From CAZDGV01 sp964505195 (GTDB taxonomy: Bacteria > Bacteroidota > Bacteroidia > Chitinophagales > Chitinophagaceae): a stretch of DNA of 64,000 nucleotides. This document shows, one piece after another, positions 9,142 to 17,847 of this stretch. Each line of letters begins with the position of its first letter. Position 1 is the first letter of the stretch. Under the pieces are notes generated by a model, which searched no databases, was not told where the DNA came from, and was given only the letters and a program-made list of their open reading frames with translations. A program made the translations under genes and the position numbers. The stretch covers positions 182,200 through 246,199 of the forward strand of contig CAZDGV010000001.1 in NCBI GenBank assembly GCA_964505195.1, given 5' to 3'.

Positions 9142-10944
9142 TCAGAAAAAATTTACATAACCGAAGTGAATTTTCGCCTGCCGAAGATTCATAGGTAGAT
9201 CATTTCTTTTCCCGGCGGCAAAAGCAAGGTTAAACACGCCGGCTTTGTTTTCAAAACTGATGCCCAGCCCTGAACCGAAAAAACGGTTGGTGGTTTGAGC
9301 AATGTTACTGTGGTTACGCACCCAGCCAAGATCTGCAAAGGCAAACAAATAGCTGTTGAGTCCTGTTAGCACACGATATTCTGCCGTAGCAATGCCGTAT
9401 TGCGATGCGAAAATACTTTCTTCATCGAAGCCGCGCAGTGTTTTAAACCCGCCAATCTGAAACAGTTCATTGCGAAAAATGAGCGGACTTTCCACCCAGC
9501 CGGCCTGTAATGCTGTTTTCAATGTGGTTTGCTTTCCAGTTTTGAAAAAATGTGCCGCCTGTAACTTCAACCTAAATGTGGAAGCGCGCAAAGCAAGCGA
9601 ATCATACAAACTGCTCATTGTTTTTCCCGGTTGCAGCGGATCGCTGATGCTGCTGATATTATTATTCTGGCGGATGGTTCTGATGCCGGCCATACCGGTA
9701 AATTTTACTTCACTACCCTTGCGCGGATTCAAGCGATAATCGGTATTGAACCATTCATAGTCTATGCCCAGCTGCGTAGTACGCTGATCGATTTGCTCGG
9801 GCAAGCGGCGCGTGCTGCGAATGACTGCCGAATCGATGGTGAGCAGCGATGTACTGAAAGCATGATAAAAAATTCTTCCGCTCCGATTGCCGCCAAATGC
9901 ATATTGCAAACCGATGCGGAAGTTCAGGTTGAGGAATGAACTGTCTTTTTTAAACAATTCAAAATTAAAGTCACTTCCAAAGGCAGTACCCAACATAAAC
10001 GGCTGCTCATAGCGTAGTTGCAAGCGGGGCGACTGCACCTGTATCTGCTGCCATGTTACGCCCAAGGCCTCTCCCATACCGAAAGGGTTGCGCAACTGCA
10101 AATTAAAATCGCCGGTCACCAACATCCTGTTGCCACCCAGCTGATCGTTGGCAGGCAGAAATCCCACGAGACCGCTTAGCTGGCTGCTGCGCTTGGGGCG
10201 CAGATAAAGATTCAGGATTGCTCCGGTACCCAGCATACTCAAATTCCAGGGATCTTCCTCCTGCAGGTAAGGAAGCAACAATAAACGCTGACTGATTTGC
10301 TGCAACTGATTGCGCTGAAAGATGGAGGCGGCCGGAATTTCAAGATAACGCTGCAGAAAACGATTACGGATATTCACTTCACCAAAAACACGAATACTGT
10401 CGATTCGATAAAGCGGCCCTTTTCTTAAAATCATGCGGGCCGACAGGCTATCATTTTGTATTAAAAAATCATCCAACCATACCGAAGCAAAGGGATAGCC
10501 ATTGTTTTCAAGAAACTGCAACAAACGCTGCTGTAATTGTTGAACGATGTTGAAATTGAGCGGCGCTTGCGTGAACTGTCGCTCCCGGTATCCGATACTG
10601 CTGAGGATAGATGCGTCCACAGAATCAGTAAACAAATTTTTCCACTGATACCTTCTGCCTGCATATACATAAACGGTGGCTGACGATGAATCGCTGTGCA
10701 TGCTGTCGATCGATGCCGTTATGTATCCTTTGGTTTGAAGGAGTGAAGGCAACCGCTGTATGTATTCCATGCAGGCATCGCGCCCCGAAAATTGTTTCTG
10801 CAATTCCGGCATCGGCTGCGCCATGCTACTATCCTGCCAGCGCACAGCTAAAACATAGGACTGCTGTGCCGAAAGTGCAGTGCTGATAAACAAAAGCACG
10901 CTCAAACAGCAGCAGCGAGAAATGAATTGCCATGGTTGCAGCAC
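9142..10944 (-). CDS. Omp85-superfamily outer-membrane protein (BamA/TamA-like)
   Basis: This is an outer-membrane assembly-type protein: POTRA-like repeats followed by a 16-strand barrel. After a signal peptide ending ALSA-QQ, the segment with AGRRYQWKNL, GYPFASVWLDDF and GPLYRIDSIRVFGEVNI reads as two or three POTRA-like units. The barrel contains the family's lid-loop signature GGFKTLRGFDEES and NRFFGSGLGISF near the end, and finishes VNFF with a terminal aromatic. The start is uncertain. A GTG at 10944 gives a normal signal peptide; an ATG at 11001 adds 19 residues and would overlap the divergent hemW start. It is not the main BamA by length or context (BamA is usually over 750 residues with five POTRAs). 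Substrates are unknown. Confidence 0.8.
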   Translation of the reverse strand: MLQPWQFISRCCCLSVLLFISTALSAQQSYVLAVRWQDSSMAQPMPELQKQFSGRDACMEYIQRLPSLLQTKGYITASIDSMHSDSSSATVYVYAGRRYQWKNLFTDSVDASILSSIGYRERQFTQAPLNFNIVQQLQQRLLQFLENNGYPFASVWLDDFLIQNDSLSARMILRKGPLYRIDSIRVFGEVNIRNRFLQRYLEIPAASIFQRNQLQQISQRLLLLPYLQEEDPWNLSMLGTGAILNLYLRPKRSSQLSGLVGFLPANDQLGGNRMLVTGDFNLQLRNPFGMGEALGVTWQQIQVQSPRLQLRYEQPFMLGTAFGSDFNFELFKKDSSFLNLNFRIGLQYAFGGNRSGRIFYHAFSTSLLTIDSAVIRSTRRLPEQIDQRTTQLGIDYEWFNTDYRLNPRKGSEVKFTGMAGIRTIRQNNNISSISDPLQPGKTMSSLYDSLALRASTFRLKLQAAHFFKTGKQTTLKTALQAGWVESPLIFRNELFQIGGFKTLRGFDEESIFASQYGIATAEYRVLTGLNSYLFAFADLGWVRNHSNIAQTTNRFFGSGLGISFENKAGVFNLAFAAGKRNDLPMNLRQAKIHFGYVNFF

Positions 10945-10951
10945 AGACGCG

Positions 10952-10959
10952 TAAATTTG
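10952..10959 (+). promoter_or_regulatory. Candidate -7 box for hemW
   Basis: TAAATTTG matches the Bacteroidota -7 consensus exactly and lies 21 bases before the proposed hemW TTG start. A TTG at 10927-10929 could serve as the -33 element, with a 22-base spacer. It would place the promoter inside the 5' end of the divergent outer-membrane protein gene. Confidence 0.35.
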
Positions 10960-10980
10960 AGGTCTAAAATACAATTTGTT

Positions 10981-12111
10981 TTGGCGGGCATTTACATTCA
11001 TATTCCATTTTGCAGACAAGCCTGCCACTACTGTAATTTTCATTTCAGCACATCGCTGCAACACCGGCCCGAAATGGTAGCTGCCCTGATAGAGGAAATA
11101 CGCATCAGAAATTCCTATCTGGAAAACGATCTGATTGAAACCATTTATTTTGGCGGCGGCACACCTTCTCTCTTACATACCAATGAGCTGGAACAACTCA
11201 TGCAATCCATTTTTCAGTTTTTTACTGTTGCCGAAAACGCCGAAATAACCCTGGAAGCAAACCCCGACGACATTAACCCTGAGCGACTGCAGCATTGGCG
11301 TTCCGCAGGTATCAATCGCCTGAGCATAGGTGTTCAATCTTTATTTGATGAAGATCTACTTTGGATGAACCGAGTACACAGCGCCAAGGAAGCCTCCAAG
11401 GTAATTGAAATGGCAAGGGCTGCATCTTTTGAGCATTTTTCGGTGGATCTGATCTATGGCATGCCGACCCTTACCGATGAAAGATGGCTGCAGAATTTAG
11501 AATGGGTGGTGCAACAGGGCGTCAATCATCTCTCATGTTATGCGCTTACCGTGGAGCCGCGCACAGCACTTGATGTCAAAATTCAAAAACAGCAGCTGCA
11601 AGATGTTGACCCCGCAAATCAGAAAGCACAATTCATGATGCTGCTGGATTTTGCAGCAGCCAATCAATGGGAACACTACGAAATCTCCAATTTTGCCAAG
11701 CAAGGGCACCGCAGCCGGCACAATACTGCTTATTGGTTGGGCATTCCTTATTTGGGCATCGGACCCGGCGCACATTCTTTTAAAGGTAGCAGTCGCCAGT
11801 GGAATGTTTCCAACAACATGCAGTATATCCGCTCCCTGCAAGAAGGAATCATTCCTTTTGAAATGGAAACATTAACGATGGAACAGCAACTGAATGAATA
11901 CATCATGACCAGTTTGCGCACCATAGAAGGTTGCAAGCTTGATGTAGTAAGTACCCGCTTTGGAGAAAAAGAAGCCGCACGCATCACAACACTTGCCAAT
12001 CAGCTGAAAGAAAACGGACTGATTTGGTTTGAAAAAAATACCCTCTTTCTTACAAAAGAGGGAAAATGGTACGCAGACGGTATCGCTGCGAAATTATTTT
12101 GCGATAGCTGA
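10981..12111 (+). CDS. hemW: Radical SAM haem chaperone HemW
   Basis: HemW binds haem and a 4Fe-4S cluster and inserts haem into target proteins; it was long misannotated as oxygen-independent coproporphyrinogen oxidase. The start is taken as TTG at 10981, giving MAGIYIHIPFC, which is the usual N-terminus of the family. The frame remains open upstream to an ATG at 10927, but that extension is not family-like. The radical SAM motif is C11-x3-C15-x2-C18 followed by F rather than the extra Cys of HemN, which argues for HemW. FGGGTPS, EANPD, NRLSIGVQS and GLDLIYGMP-like VDLIYGMP follow in order. Length (376 residues) is normal. It ends flush against the convergent xre gene. Confidence 0.9.
   Translation: MAGIYIHIPFCRQACHYCNFHFSTSLQHRPEMVAALIEEIRIRNSYLENDLIETIYFGGGTPSLLHTNELEQLMQSIFQFFTVAENAEITLEANPDDINPERLQHWRSAGINRLSIGVQSLFDEDLLWMNRVHSAKEASKVIEMARAASFEHFSVDLIYGMPTLTDERWLQNLEWVVQQGVNHLSCYALTVEPRTALDVKIQKQQLQDVDPANQKAQFMMLLDFAAANQWEHYEISNFAKQGHRSRHNTAYWLGIPYLGIGPGAHSFKGSSRQWNVSNNMQYIRSLQEGIIPFEMETLTMEQQLNEYIMTSLRTIEGCKLDVVSTRFGEKEAARITTLANQLKENGLIWFEKNTLFLTKEGKWYADGIAAKLFCDS
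12032..12062 (-). terminator. Intrinsic terminator for xre, embedded in hemW
   Basis: An 8-bp perfect stem CCCTCTTT/AAAGAGGG (12041-12048 with 12055-12062) has a six-base loop. On the minus strand it is followed by TATTTTTTTC. It lies 50 to 80 bases past the xre stop, within the last 25 codons of hemW on the other strand. Confidence 0.7.
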
Positions 12112-12483
12112 TTAGTCGATATGCGATAAAATATTATCAGCGGCCTGCAGTTGATACATTAAAATGGGATAGAACTCATTTTTATCATTTTGCTTAGCAT
12201 GCAAGCGATCCTTTAGGTTTGACAATGTCATCAGCAGCACTTCCTTACTCACGCTTTCCGCCTGTATAGAAAGTGGCTTGTGAATTTCAAAATCATCCTT
12301 TAGTAGCTCCAGCATCGAAACATCCAGAATTTTACTAAGCTTCTTTACATGGTTCACTGTCAGCTGCGTTTGATTGTTCTCAATTTTACTATAAGCATTT
12401 TGAGAAATTCCCATTCCGCGGGCTACCTCGTCTTGCGACATTTTCTTGTTCTCTCTGATTTTACGAATAAGTGTTCCGGGCAT
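12112..12483 (-). CDS. Small XRE-family DNA-binding protein
   Basis: This 123-residue protein has an N-terminal Cro/C1-type helix-turn-helix (residues 1-60: IRENKKMSQDEVARGMGISQNAYSKIENNQTQLTVNHVKKLSKIL). A C-terminal helical tail of about 60 residues has no recognised domain. It is probably a transcription regulator. A 14-bp perfect palindrome sits 6 bases upstream of its start, which suggests autoregulation. It is monocistronic, with its terminator inside hemW. The target genes are unknown; gpsA and the efflux genes lie upstream in the same direction but are separated by 170 bases. Confidence 0.85.
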   Translation of the reverse strand: MPGTLIRKIRENKKMSQDEVARGMGISQNAYSKIENNQTQLTVNHVKKLSKILDVSMLELLKDDFEIHKPLSIQAESVSKEVLLMTLSNLKDRLHAKQNDKNEFYPILMYQLQAADNILSHID

Positions 12484-12488
12484 GGGAA

Positions 12489-12502
12489 TTCATTTAAATG
12501 AA
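12489..12502. promoter_or_regulatory. Palindromic operator candidate before xre
   Basis: TTCATTTAAATGAA is a perfect 14-bp palindrome located 6-19 bases upstream of the xre start. A repressor bound there would block transcription or translation initiation. The sequence is AT-rich, so chance is possible. Confidence 0.4.
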
Positions 12503-12653
12503 CAATCAAATTTTTACGCGCATTCACTTTTCAGCAACTAGATACAATTATATATATCAGCGCATCGAACTAGGCGTAATATGGTGACATGAAGGTAATG
12601 CGATATGGGTATAAAGCTGGGAAATGGCTGGATTTTAACAATAATTTTCAGCG

Positions 12654-13727
12654 TCAGATCATCGCTTCTTCTATATGTCGGAACCCTTCCGCAGGCGATA
12701 GATTTTCCCACAAAATGCGATACAACGTTTCTGCAATGGGCATATCGGCCTGTACGGTTTGATTGGTAATGTACATGCAGCGTGTTGCATTGTACCCTTC
12801 GGCAACCATATCCATTTCTAGCTGAGCCGTTTTTACACTAAACCCTTTACCGATCATGTTTCCAAAGGTTCGGTTGCGACTAAACAACGAATAGCAGGTT
12901 ACCAAAAGATCGCCCAGATATACGGAAGCGGCATAATTGGCCGATTTACGTAAAGGATTTTTTACGAGCTGCACACCCGGTATAGGTTCCTTGTGTACAC
13001 CTACTTCAATATTACGTATGCCTGCTTTGCGGAGGAAGCAAGCCATTTCGTCTGCCGCATTGGCGATGAACACACTCAAAAAATTATCGCCATATTCTAA
13101 ACCGTGAGCAATGCCTGCTCCGAGTGCATAAATATTTTTCAGTACGGCTGCATATTGTACACCCACCACATCATCGTTTACCACAGTGTTCATATAATGC
13201 GTGCGAAAATGATCGGCGATCCACTGTGTAGTTTCCTCATGCAAACCGGAAAAAGTGAGATAAGAAAGTTTCTCTGAAGCCACTTCTTCTGCATGGCAGG
13301 GACCCATTACTGTATAGTAATTCTGTATGTCCACGCCAAAGTGTTGATGGAGGTAGTCATTCAGCAACAGATTATGTTCCGGTAAAATTCCCTTGATGGC
13401 AGATATGATTTTCTTGCCCTTGAAAATATCTTTTGGCAAATGCTGCAATGCATCGGAAATATAGGCCGAAGGAACAGCTATAATGATAAACTCAGCCCTG
13501 CGGATGACTTCGGCAATATCGGTATGCATCGTTAGCAGTGCAGTATTGAAAGATGCAGAACGTAAATAATGCGGATTGTGATGGTACCGCATCATGTGAT
13601 CAATGATCTGCTGATTGCGAACCCACCAGTGTATAGGCACATGATGGTCGGTCAGTATTTTCGCCAGGGCTGTTGCCCAGCTACCTCCGCCAATGATTGC
13701 AAACTTATCGTTGAGTGCTGCGTTCAA
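12654..13727 (-). CDS. gpsA: NAD(P)H-dependent glycerol-3-phosphate dehydrogenase
   Basis: GpsA reduces dihydroxyacetone phosphate to sn-glycerol 3-phosphate for phospholipid synthesis. The N-terminal Rossmann motif FAIIGGGSWATALAKIL (GxGxxA type) is intact. It is followed by the PSAYISDAL segment, GPCHAEEVA (family GPSFAxEVA), and the catalytic-domain signature AAVLKNIYALGAGIAHGLEYGDN. The C-terminal MVAEGYNATR motif is present. Length (357 residues) is slightly above the E. coli enzyme. It sits 10 bases downstream of the adaptor gene, so it may be carried on the tolC-adaptor transcript, although its function is unrelated. Confidence 0.92.
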   Translation of the reverse strand: MNAALNDKFAIIGGGSWATALAKILTDHHVPIHWWVRNQQIIDHMMRYHHNPHYLRSASFNTALLTMHTDIAEVIRRAEFIIIAVPSAYISDALQHLPKDIFKGKKIISAIKGILPEHNLLLNDYLHQHFGVDIQNYYTVMGPCHAEEVASEKLSYLTFSGLHEETTQWIADHFRTHYMNTVVNDDVVGVQYAAVLKNIYALGAGIAHGLEYGDNFLSVFIANAADEMACFLRKAGIRNIEVGVHKEPIPGVQLVKNPLRKSANYAASVYLGDLLVTCYSLFSRNRTFGNMIGKGFSVKTAQLEMDMVAEGYNATRCMYITNQTVQADMPIAETLYRILWENLSPAEGFRHIEEAMI

Positions 13728-13737
13728 AATGAACTGA

Positions 13738-15114
13738 TTATTTCTGGTCGTACACCTTTTCCTTATCCACTACTTTCACTTTCATACCATCCTTCAAAAT
13801 TTTACTGATGGTATTATAGGGCGCACTCACCACTTTATCACCTTGCGCCACACCGGAAAGCGTTTCAATATATTCATTATCCTGTATATCGGTGCGGATA
13901 GGTACTTTTTTAACGCTGCCATCTTCTTTTACAACGAACACCACTTCCTGCATGTCTTCCAACGAAACCGGCGCACTCATTTCATCTTCCTCACCTGCAG
14001 CTTTCTTTTTGTCGGCCTCGGCTTTCGCTTTTGCTTCGGTATTTTCCTCATTTTTATCGCGTGTGGTAACGGCCAGGATAGGAACTGCCAGTACCTGATC
14101 GCGCCGGCGGGTCATGATATCGGCACTTGCACTCATACCCGGACGAAATGGTAAATTCTTCTTCCGAGAAGGATCAATTAAATCTGCATAGGAATCGGGA
14201 TTGAGCCGAATATGTACTTTGTAACTGGTAACATCGCCCGATGCGGCTGAAGTGGCAGTAACGGCAGAACTACTGCTTGCAATTTTGGTTACTACACCTA
14301 TGAACTTACGATTATTATACGCATCTACTTCTACGTTGGCGCTATCGCCGATATGAATTTTGGTTACATCGTTCTCGCTCACATCAACGCGCACTTCAAT
14401 CTTCGACATATCGGCCACACGCAGCATTTCAGTACCGGCCATCTGCGCTGTTCCAACCACGCGCTCGCCTTTTTTAACGGCCAATAAGGACACAATACCA
14501 TCCATCGGTGCAACAATAGATGTACGGGAGAGATTTTTATTGGCTTCGGTGAGCGTTGCTTCTGCGCTGCGCACCGCTGCTTTTCCACTGGCGATGGTTT
14601 GCTGTGCTGCACTGAAATCGGCACGTGCACTTAAAAACTGGCTTTCCGCCTGTTCAAATTCAGCACGGGAAATCACTTTATCATCCAGTAATTTTTTCTG
14701 ACGATCGTAGTTAAACTTGGCCTGATCGAAACGCGCTTTGAATGATGCCAGCGATGCTTCGGCATTGGAAACCTGTGCCTGCTGCTGACTCACCACCGAA
14801 GAAGCGCGCTCTTTGGCTGAGCTGAGAATGTCGGCATAAACTCTTGCAACCAACTGGCCCTTGCGCACACTATCGCCCTCCTCTACATAGAGGTCAACAA
14901 TTTCACCACTCACATCGGAACTCACTTTGCGCTCATCTTCGGGATATACTTTTCCACTGGCACTTACGGTTTCAATGATCGTGCGACGCTTCACTTCTTC
15001 CACTGCAACCTGTATGGTATCCTCCTTACCTAAAACACCTGTTTTTTTAAGGACAACCAGCGTAACAATTACCAGTGCCAGCGCACCAATCAGCCACCAA
15101 ATTTTCTTGTTCAT
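13738..15114 (-). CDS. HlyD/MacA-type periplasmic adaptor subunit
   Basis: This is a membrane-fusion protein of a tripartite efflux or export system, bridging an inner-membrane transporter and a TolC-like channel. An N-terminal anchor helix (residues 5-21, IWWLIGALALVIVTLVVLK) is followed by a lipoyl half-domain (VSSDVSGEIVDLYVEEGDSVRKGQLVARV). Next come a long alpha-helical hairpin of about residues 97-195, the second lipoyl half (SIVAPMDGIVSLLAVKKGERV), and beta-barrel domains. An insertion rich in K, E and A occurs at about residues 350-385. The TolC partner lies 26 bases upstream. No MacB, RND or MFS partner gene is adjacent, so the pump is unidentified. Confidence 0.87.
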   Translation of the reverse strand: MNKKIWWLIGALALVIVTLVVLKKTGVLGKEDTIQVAVEEVKRRTIIETVSASGKVYPEDERKVSSDVSGEIVDLYVEEGDSVRKGQLVARVYADILSSAKERASSVVSQQQAQVSNAEASLASFKARFDQAKFNYDRQKKLLDDKVISRAEFEQAESQFLSARADFSAAQQTIASGKAAVRSAEATLTEANKNLSRTSIVAPMDGIVSLLAVKKGERVVGTAQMAGTEMLRVADMSKIEVRVDVSENDVTKIHIGDSANVEVDAYNNRKFIGVVTKIASSSSAVTATSAASGDVTSYKVHIRLNPDSYADLIDPSRKKNLPFRPGMSASADIMTRRRDQVLAVPILAVTTRDKNEENTEAKAKAEADKKKAAGEEDEMSAPVSLEDMQEVVFVVKEDGSVKKVPIRTDIQDNEYIETLSGVAQGDKVVSAPYNTISKILKDGMKVKVVDKEKVYDQK

Positions 15115-15140
15115 ACTATTGAGATTAACGAAATAATGAA

Positions 15141-16589
15141 TTAAAGTTTAAGCCCTTCTCCCTTGTAAAATTCCAGCACTTTCATGCGGAAAACATAATC
15201 GTACTGATTCAGCAGCACTTCTATCCGCGCTCTGAAAAGATTGTTCTGATTGGTGATCAAATCAATGGTGCGGAGCAGTCCGGCCTCGTATCTTTTTTTC
15301 GATAGCGTATAGGAATATTCTGCTGTGGTTACTGCTTTTTGTGCCGCAACAAACCGTTGCAATGCAGCCACAGCACTGTTGTAAGCATTATAAATATCCT
15401 GCTTCAGCTGCAGGTTATCACGCTCATTTTGCAATTGCTGATTACGCAAATTCAATTTGCTACGCTCCCAGCCGGAACGTGCCTGATAGCCGTTGAAGAC
15501 GGGTATGCTCAAACTCAATCCCACATTCTGTCGCAGCTGATAATCAAGCTGACGTGCGAATGTTGCTTTTTCAAAACCCGCTGGCACAAATGTTTCTGCA
15601 AATACATTCGGATTGGTTGCACTGCCACTTCCGGTAAAACCGATGGGTATGGTAATAGGTACATTAGCACCACTCGGCAAGCGCTTCAGCGCACTTGAAT
15701 AGGATGTGGTCATGCCACCAAATGCTGAAATGGTAGGATACATTTGTCCGCGTGCTGCTTTTAATTGCTTTTGAAGCGACTGTGTACGCAGATCGTTAAC
15801 ACGCTGCTGCGGTAAGTTCTTCAATGCCATTCCATATACATAAGAGGGCTCGAGGGTAGCAATGGGTTCTACCGGAATACGTTCAACAGGGGGCGCATCC
15901 AAATCGAGCGGCAATGCAGGATCCATATTCATCACCAGCTTCATTTGAAGCAGATTGGTGAAATAGGCCGTCTCCGCTTCAATCAGTCCGCTACTATCGC
16001 GCGAGAGCTGCGCTTCCAGCTCGGCTGCATTCAGCTCTGGCAAACTGCCTGCCAATACCAGCTTACGTGTATTATTAAGTTGTTCCAGCGTATTGTTCAA
16101 CTGCACTTTGCTAATGGATACGCGCTCACGGGAAAGCAGCGCCTGTAAATAAGCGGCTGCCACATTGAGTGAGATATCATTTTTAAGTCGCTCAACATTG
16201 GCTTCGGAAGCTTTTTGCTCCAAGATATTACCTGCAATTTGGTTGCTTTGCGAAAACCAGTTGAACAGCGTTACATTAGAGCCCAGCTGAAATTGTGAGA
16301 ATTTAATTTGCTGATTGGTAAAGAGGTTGGTAGCCGGATCGATGGAACGACCAAACTGCAAACCTTCGTTGTTGGTGAAATTGAGCGTGGGAAAGCGACT
16401 CGCTTTGCTTTGCTCGGTGGTTATACCTGCAAGTCTTGCCTGAATATCGGCCTGCCGCACCTGAATATTATTGGCAACGGCAAATTCCACACAACGGCGT
16501 AAATCCCATTTATCCTGGGCAGCAACGCCAAAAGAGAAAAACACGATGAATAAGGTTAGAAGCGTGTTTTTTAGATTTTTCGCATTCAT
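15141..16589 (-). CDS. TolC-family outer-membrane channel protein
   Basis: This is an outer-membrane efflux protein with two repeats of the TolC/OEP fold. A signal peptide (MNAKNLKNTLLTLFIVFFSFGVAAQ) is cleaved near residue 25. The mature start DKWDLRRCVEFAVANNIQVRQADIQ is the typical first helix of the family. Helical repeats rich in Q, N and A follow, with the second repeat at QLRQNVGLSLSIPVFNGYQARSGWERSKLNLRNQQ. The C-terminal signature YEAGLLRTIDLITNQNNLFRARIEVL is present. The start at 16589 is preferred over one five codons upstream. It is first in the tolC-adaptor-gpsA group. Confidence 0.9.
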   Translation of the reverse strand: MNAKNLKNTLLTLFIVFFSFGVAAQDKWDLRRCVEFAVANNIQVRQADIQARLAGITTEQSKASRFPTLNFTNNEGLQFGRSIDPATNLFTNQQIKFSQFQLGSNVTLFNWFSQSNQIAGNILEQKASEANVERLKNDISLNVAAAYLQALLSRERVSISKVQLNNTLEQLNNTRKLVLAGSLPELNAAELEAQLSRDSSGLIEAETAYFTNLLQMKLVMNMDPALPLDLDAPPVERIPVEPIATLEPSYVYGMALKNLPQQRVNDLRTQSLQKQLKAARGQMYPTISAFGGMTTSYSSALKRLPSGANVPITIPIGFTGSGSATNPNVFAETFVPAGFEKATFARQLDYQLRQNVGLSLSIPVFNGYQARSGWERSKLNLRNQQLQNERDNLQLKQDIYNAYNSAVAALQRFVAAQKAVTTAEYSYTLSKKRYEAGLLRTIDLITNQNNLFRARIEVLLNQYDYVFRMKVLEFYKGEGLKL

Positions 16590-16662
16590 CGGGCAAAAAT
16601 ACATTCAAAAAATCAGTAATGCCTGTTTTTTGGATGAAGGGTAAGATGACTCAATGTGCAGT

Positions 16663-17838
16663 TTAACCGGCTGCAGGAAAGGCTTTTTGGAATGCCTGCT
16701 CCAGGTCGGCAATCAGATAGGCAGCATCTTCCAATCCCACATACATGCGCACCATGCCATGCTCCGGATTATTGGCGTCAAATGCATCATCCTGCATCGA
16801 CGCACATTTGGGCAAAAGCAAACTTTCGTATCCGCCCCAGCTCACTGCCATCATGATATGTTGCAAGGCTTCACAAAAAGTTACGATCTGTTTCCTGCTG
16901 CCGGCTTTCAGGAAAAAAGAAAACAGCCCGGGTGCTGCCCCCATTTGTTGTTGGGCAAGGGCGTATTGATCAAAACTTTCGTCGAAAGGATAAATGATTC
17001 CACTTACCGCAGGATGTTGTTTTACAAAGGCGACCACCTGCTGCGTGGTTTGATTGATCCGCTCAAGGCGAACCGGAAGCGTACGGAGTCCGCGTATCAG
17101 CAGCCAGGCATTGAAAGGCTGAATGCCGCTACCAACGGTTAAATATTCACTGTCGAAAATTTTTTTCATCATGGCTTTGCTGCCACATAATACCCCACCG
17201 AGCGTATCGCTGTGCCCGCCAATATATTTGGTAGCGGTTTGCATGGCCAAATCAATGCCCATAGGAATCGGCTGCTGATACAGCGGTGTGCAATAACTAT
17301 TATCGATGAGGGTTACAATGCCTTTTTGTTTTGCAAAAGCAGCAATGGCTGGGATATCCTGCAGCGCAAAATTCCAGCTGTTGGGACTTTCGAGGTAATA
17401 AAAAGTTGTGTGCTGTGTTGTAGCATCGAAATAATCCTGCGGATTTTTACCTGTAACATACGTGGTGGTAATGCCAAAGCGGGGAAGAATTACATCAAAT
17501 AAACGCTGTACCCAGGTATAAGGATGGGCAACGCTCACAATATGATCGCCGGCTTTTACATTGGCCAACACGCCAGCGAAGATGGCGGCTGCGCCGTTGT
17601 TGAAAACCAGACAATCCTCGGCACCGTCGAGTGCGGCTAATTTTTTTCGGAGAATATCAACGGTAGGATTCACTCCCCTGCTGTAGAGATAAGAACCCAT
17701 TTCATTTTCAAAAGCATCCCGCAAAGCATCCACCTTGCTGAATTTGAAATTGCTGGTTTGCATGATGGGCGGCGAAACAGCATTATAATAATCGCTGCGC
17801 GCTTCTCCGTATTCGTTTAACAGATAGGAAAGATCCAT
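16663..17838 (-). CDS. PLP-dependent trans-sulfuration enzyme (Cys/Met metabolism family)
   Basis: This is a fold-type I PLP enzyme related to cystathionine beta- and gamma-lyases and methionine gamma-lyase. The PLP lysine motif is TATKYIGGHSD. YSRGVNPTVDILRKKLAALDGAEDCLVFNNGAAAI is the cofactor-phosphate region and TLIDNSYCTPLYQQP the ring-stacking region. C-terminal residues around SWGGYESLLLP and HGMVRMYVGLEDA bind the substrate carboxylate. The exact substrate cannot be decided; the architecture fits a cystathionine or methionine C-S lyase. It begins 9 bases after the stop of the APC transporter gene, or overlaps more closely if a start two codons upstream is used, so the pair is an operon. 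Import of the amino acid it degrades or forms is a natural inference. Confidence 0.85.
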   Translation of the reverse strand: MDLSYLLNEYGEARSDYYNAVSPPIMQTSNFKFSKVDALRDAFENEMGSYLYSRGVNPTVDILRKKLAALDGAEDCLVFNNGAAAIFAGVLANVKAGDHIVSVAHPYTWVQRLFDVILPRFGITTTYVTGKNPQDYFDATTQHTTFYYLESPNSWNFALQDIPAIAAFAKQKGIVTLIDNSYCTPLYQQPIPMGIDLAMQTATKYIGGHSDTLGGVLCGSKAMMKKIFDSEYLTVGSGIQPFNAWLLIRGLRTLPVRLERINQTTQQVVAFVKQHPAVSGIIYPFDESFDQYALAQQQMGAAPGLFSFFLKAGSRKQIVTFCEALQHIMMAVSWGGYESLLLPKCASMQDDAFDANNPEHGMVRMYVGLEDAAYLIADLEQAFQKAFPAAG

Positions 17839-17847
17839 AAGCATCGT

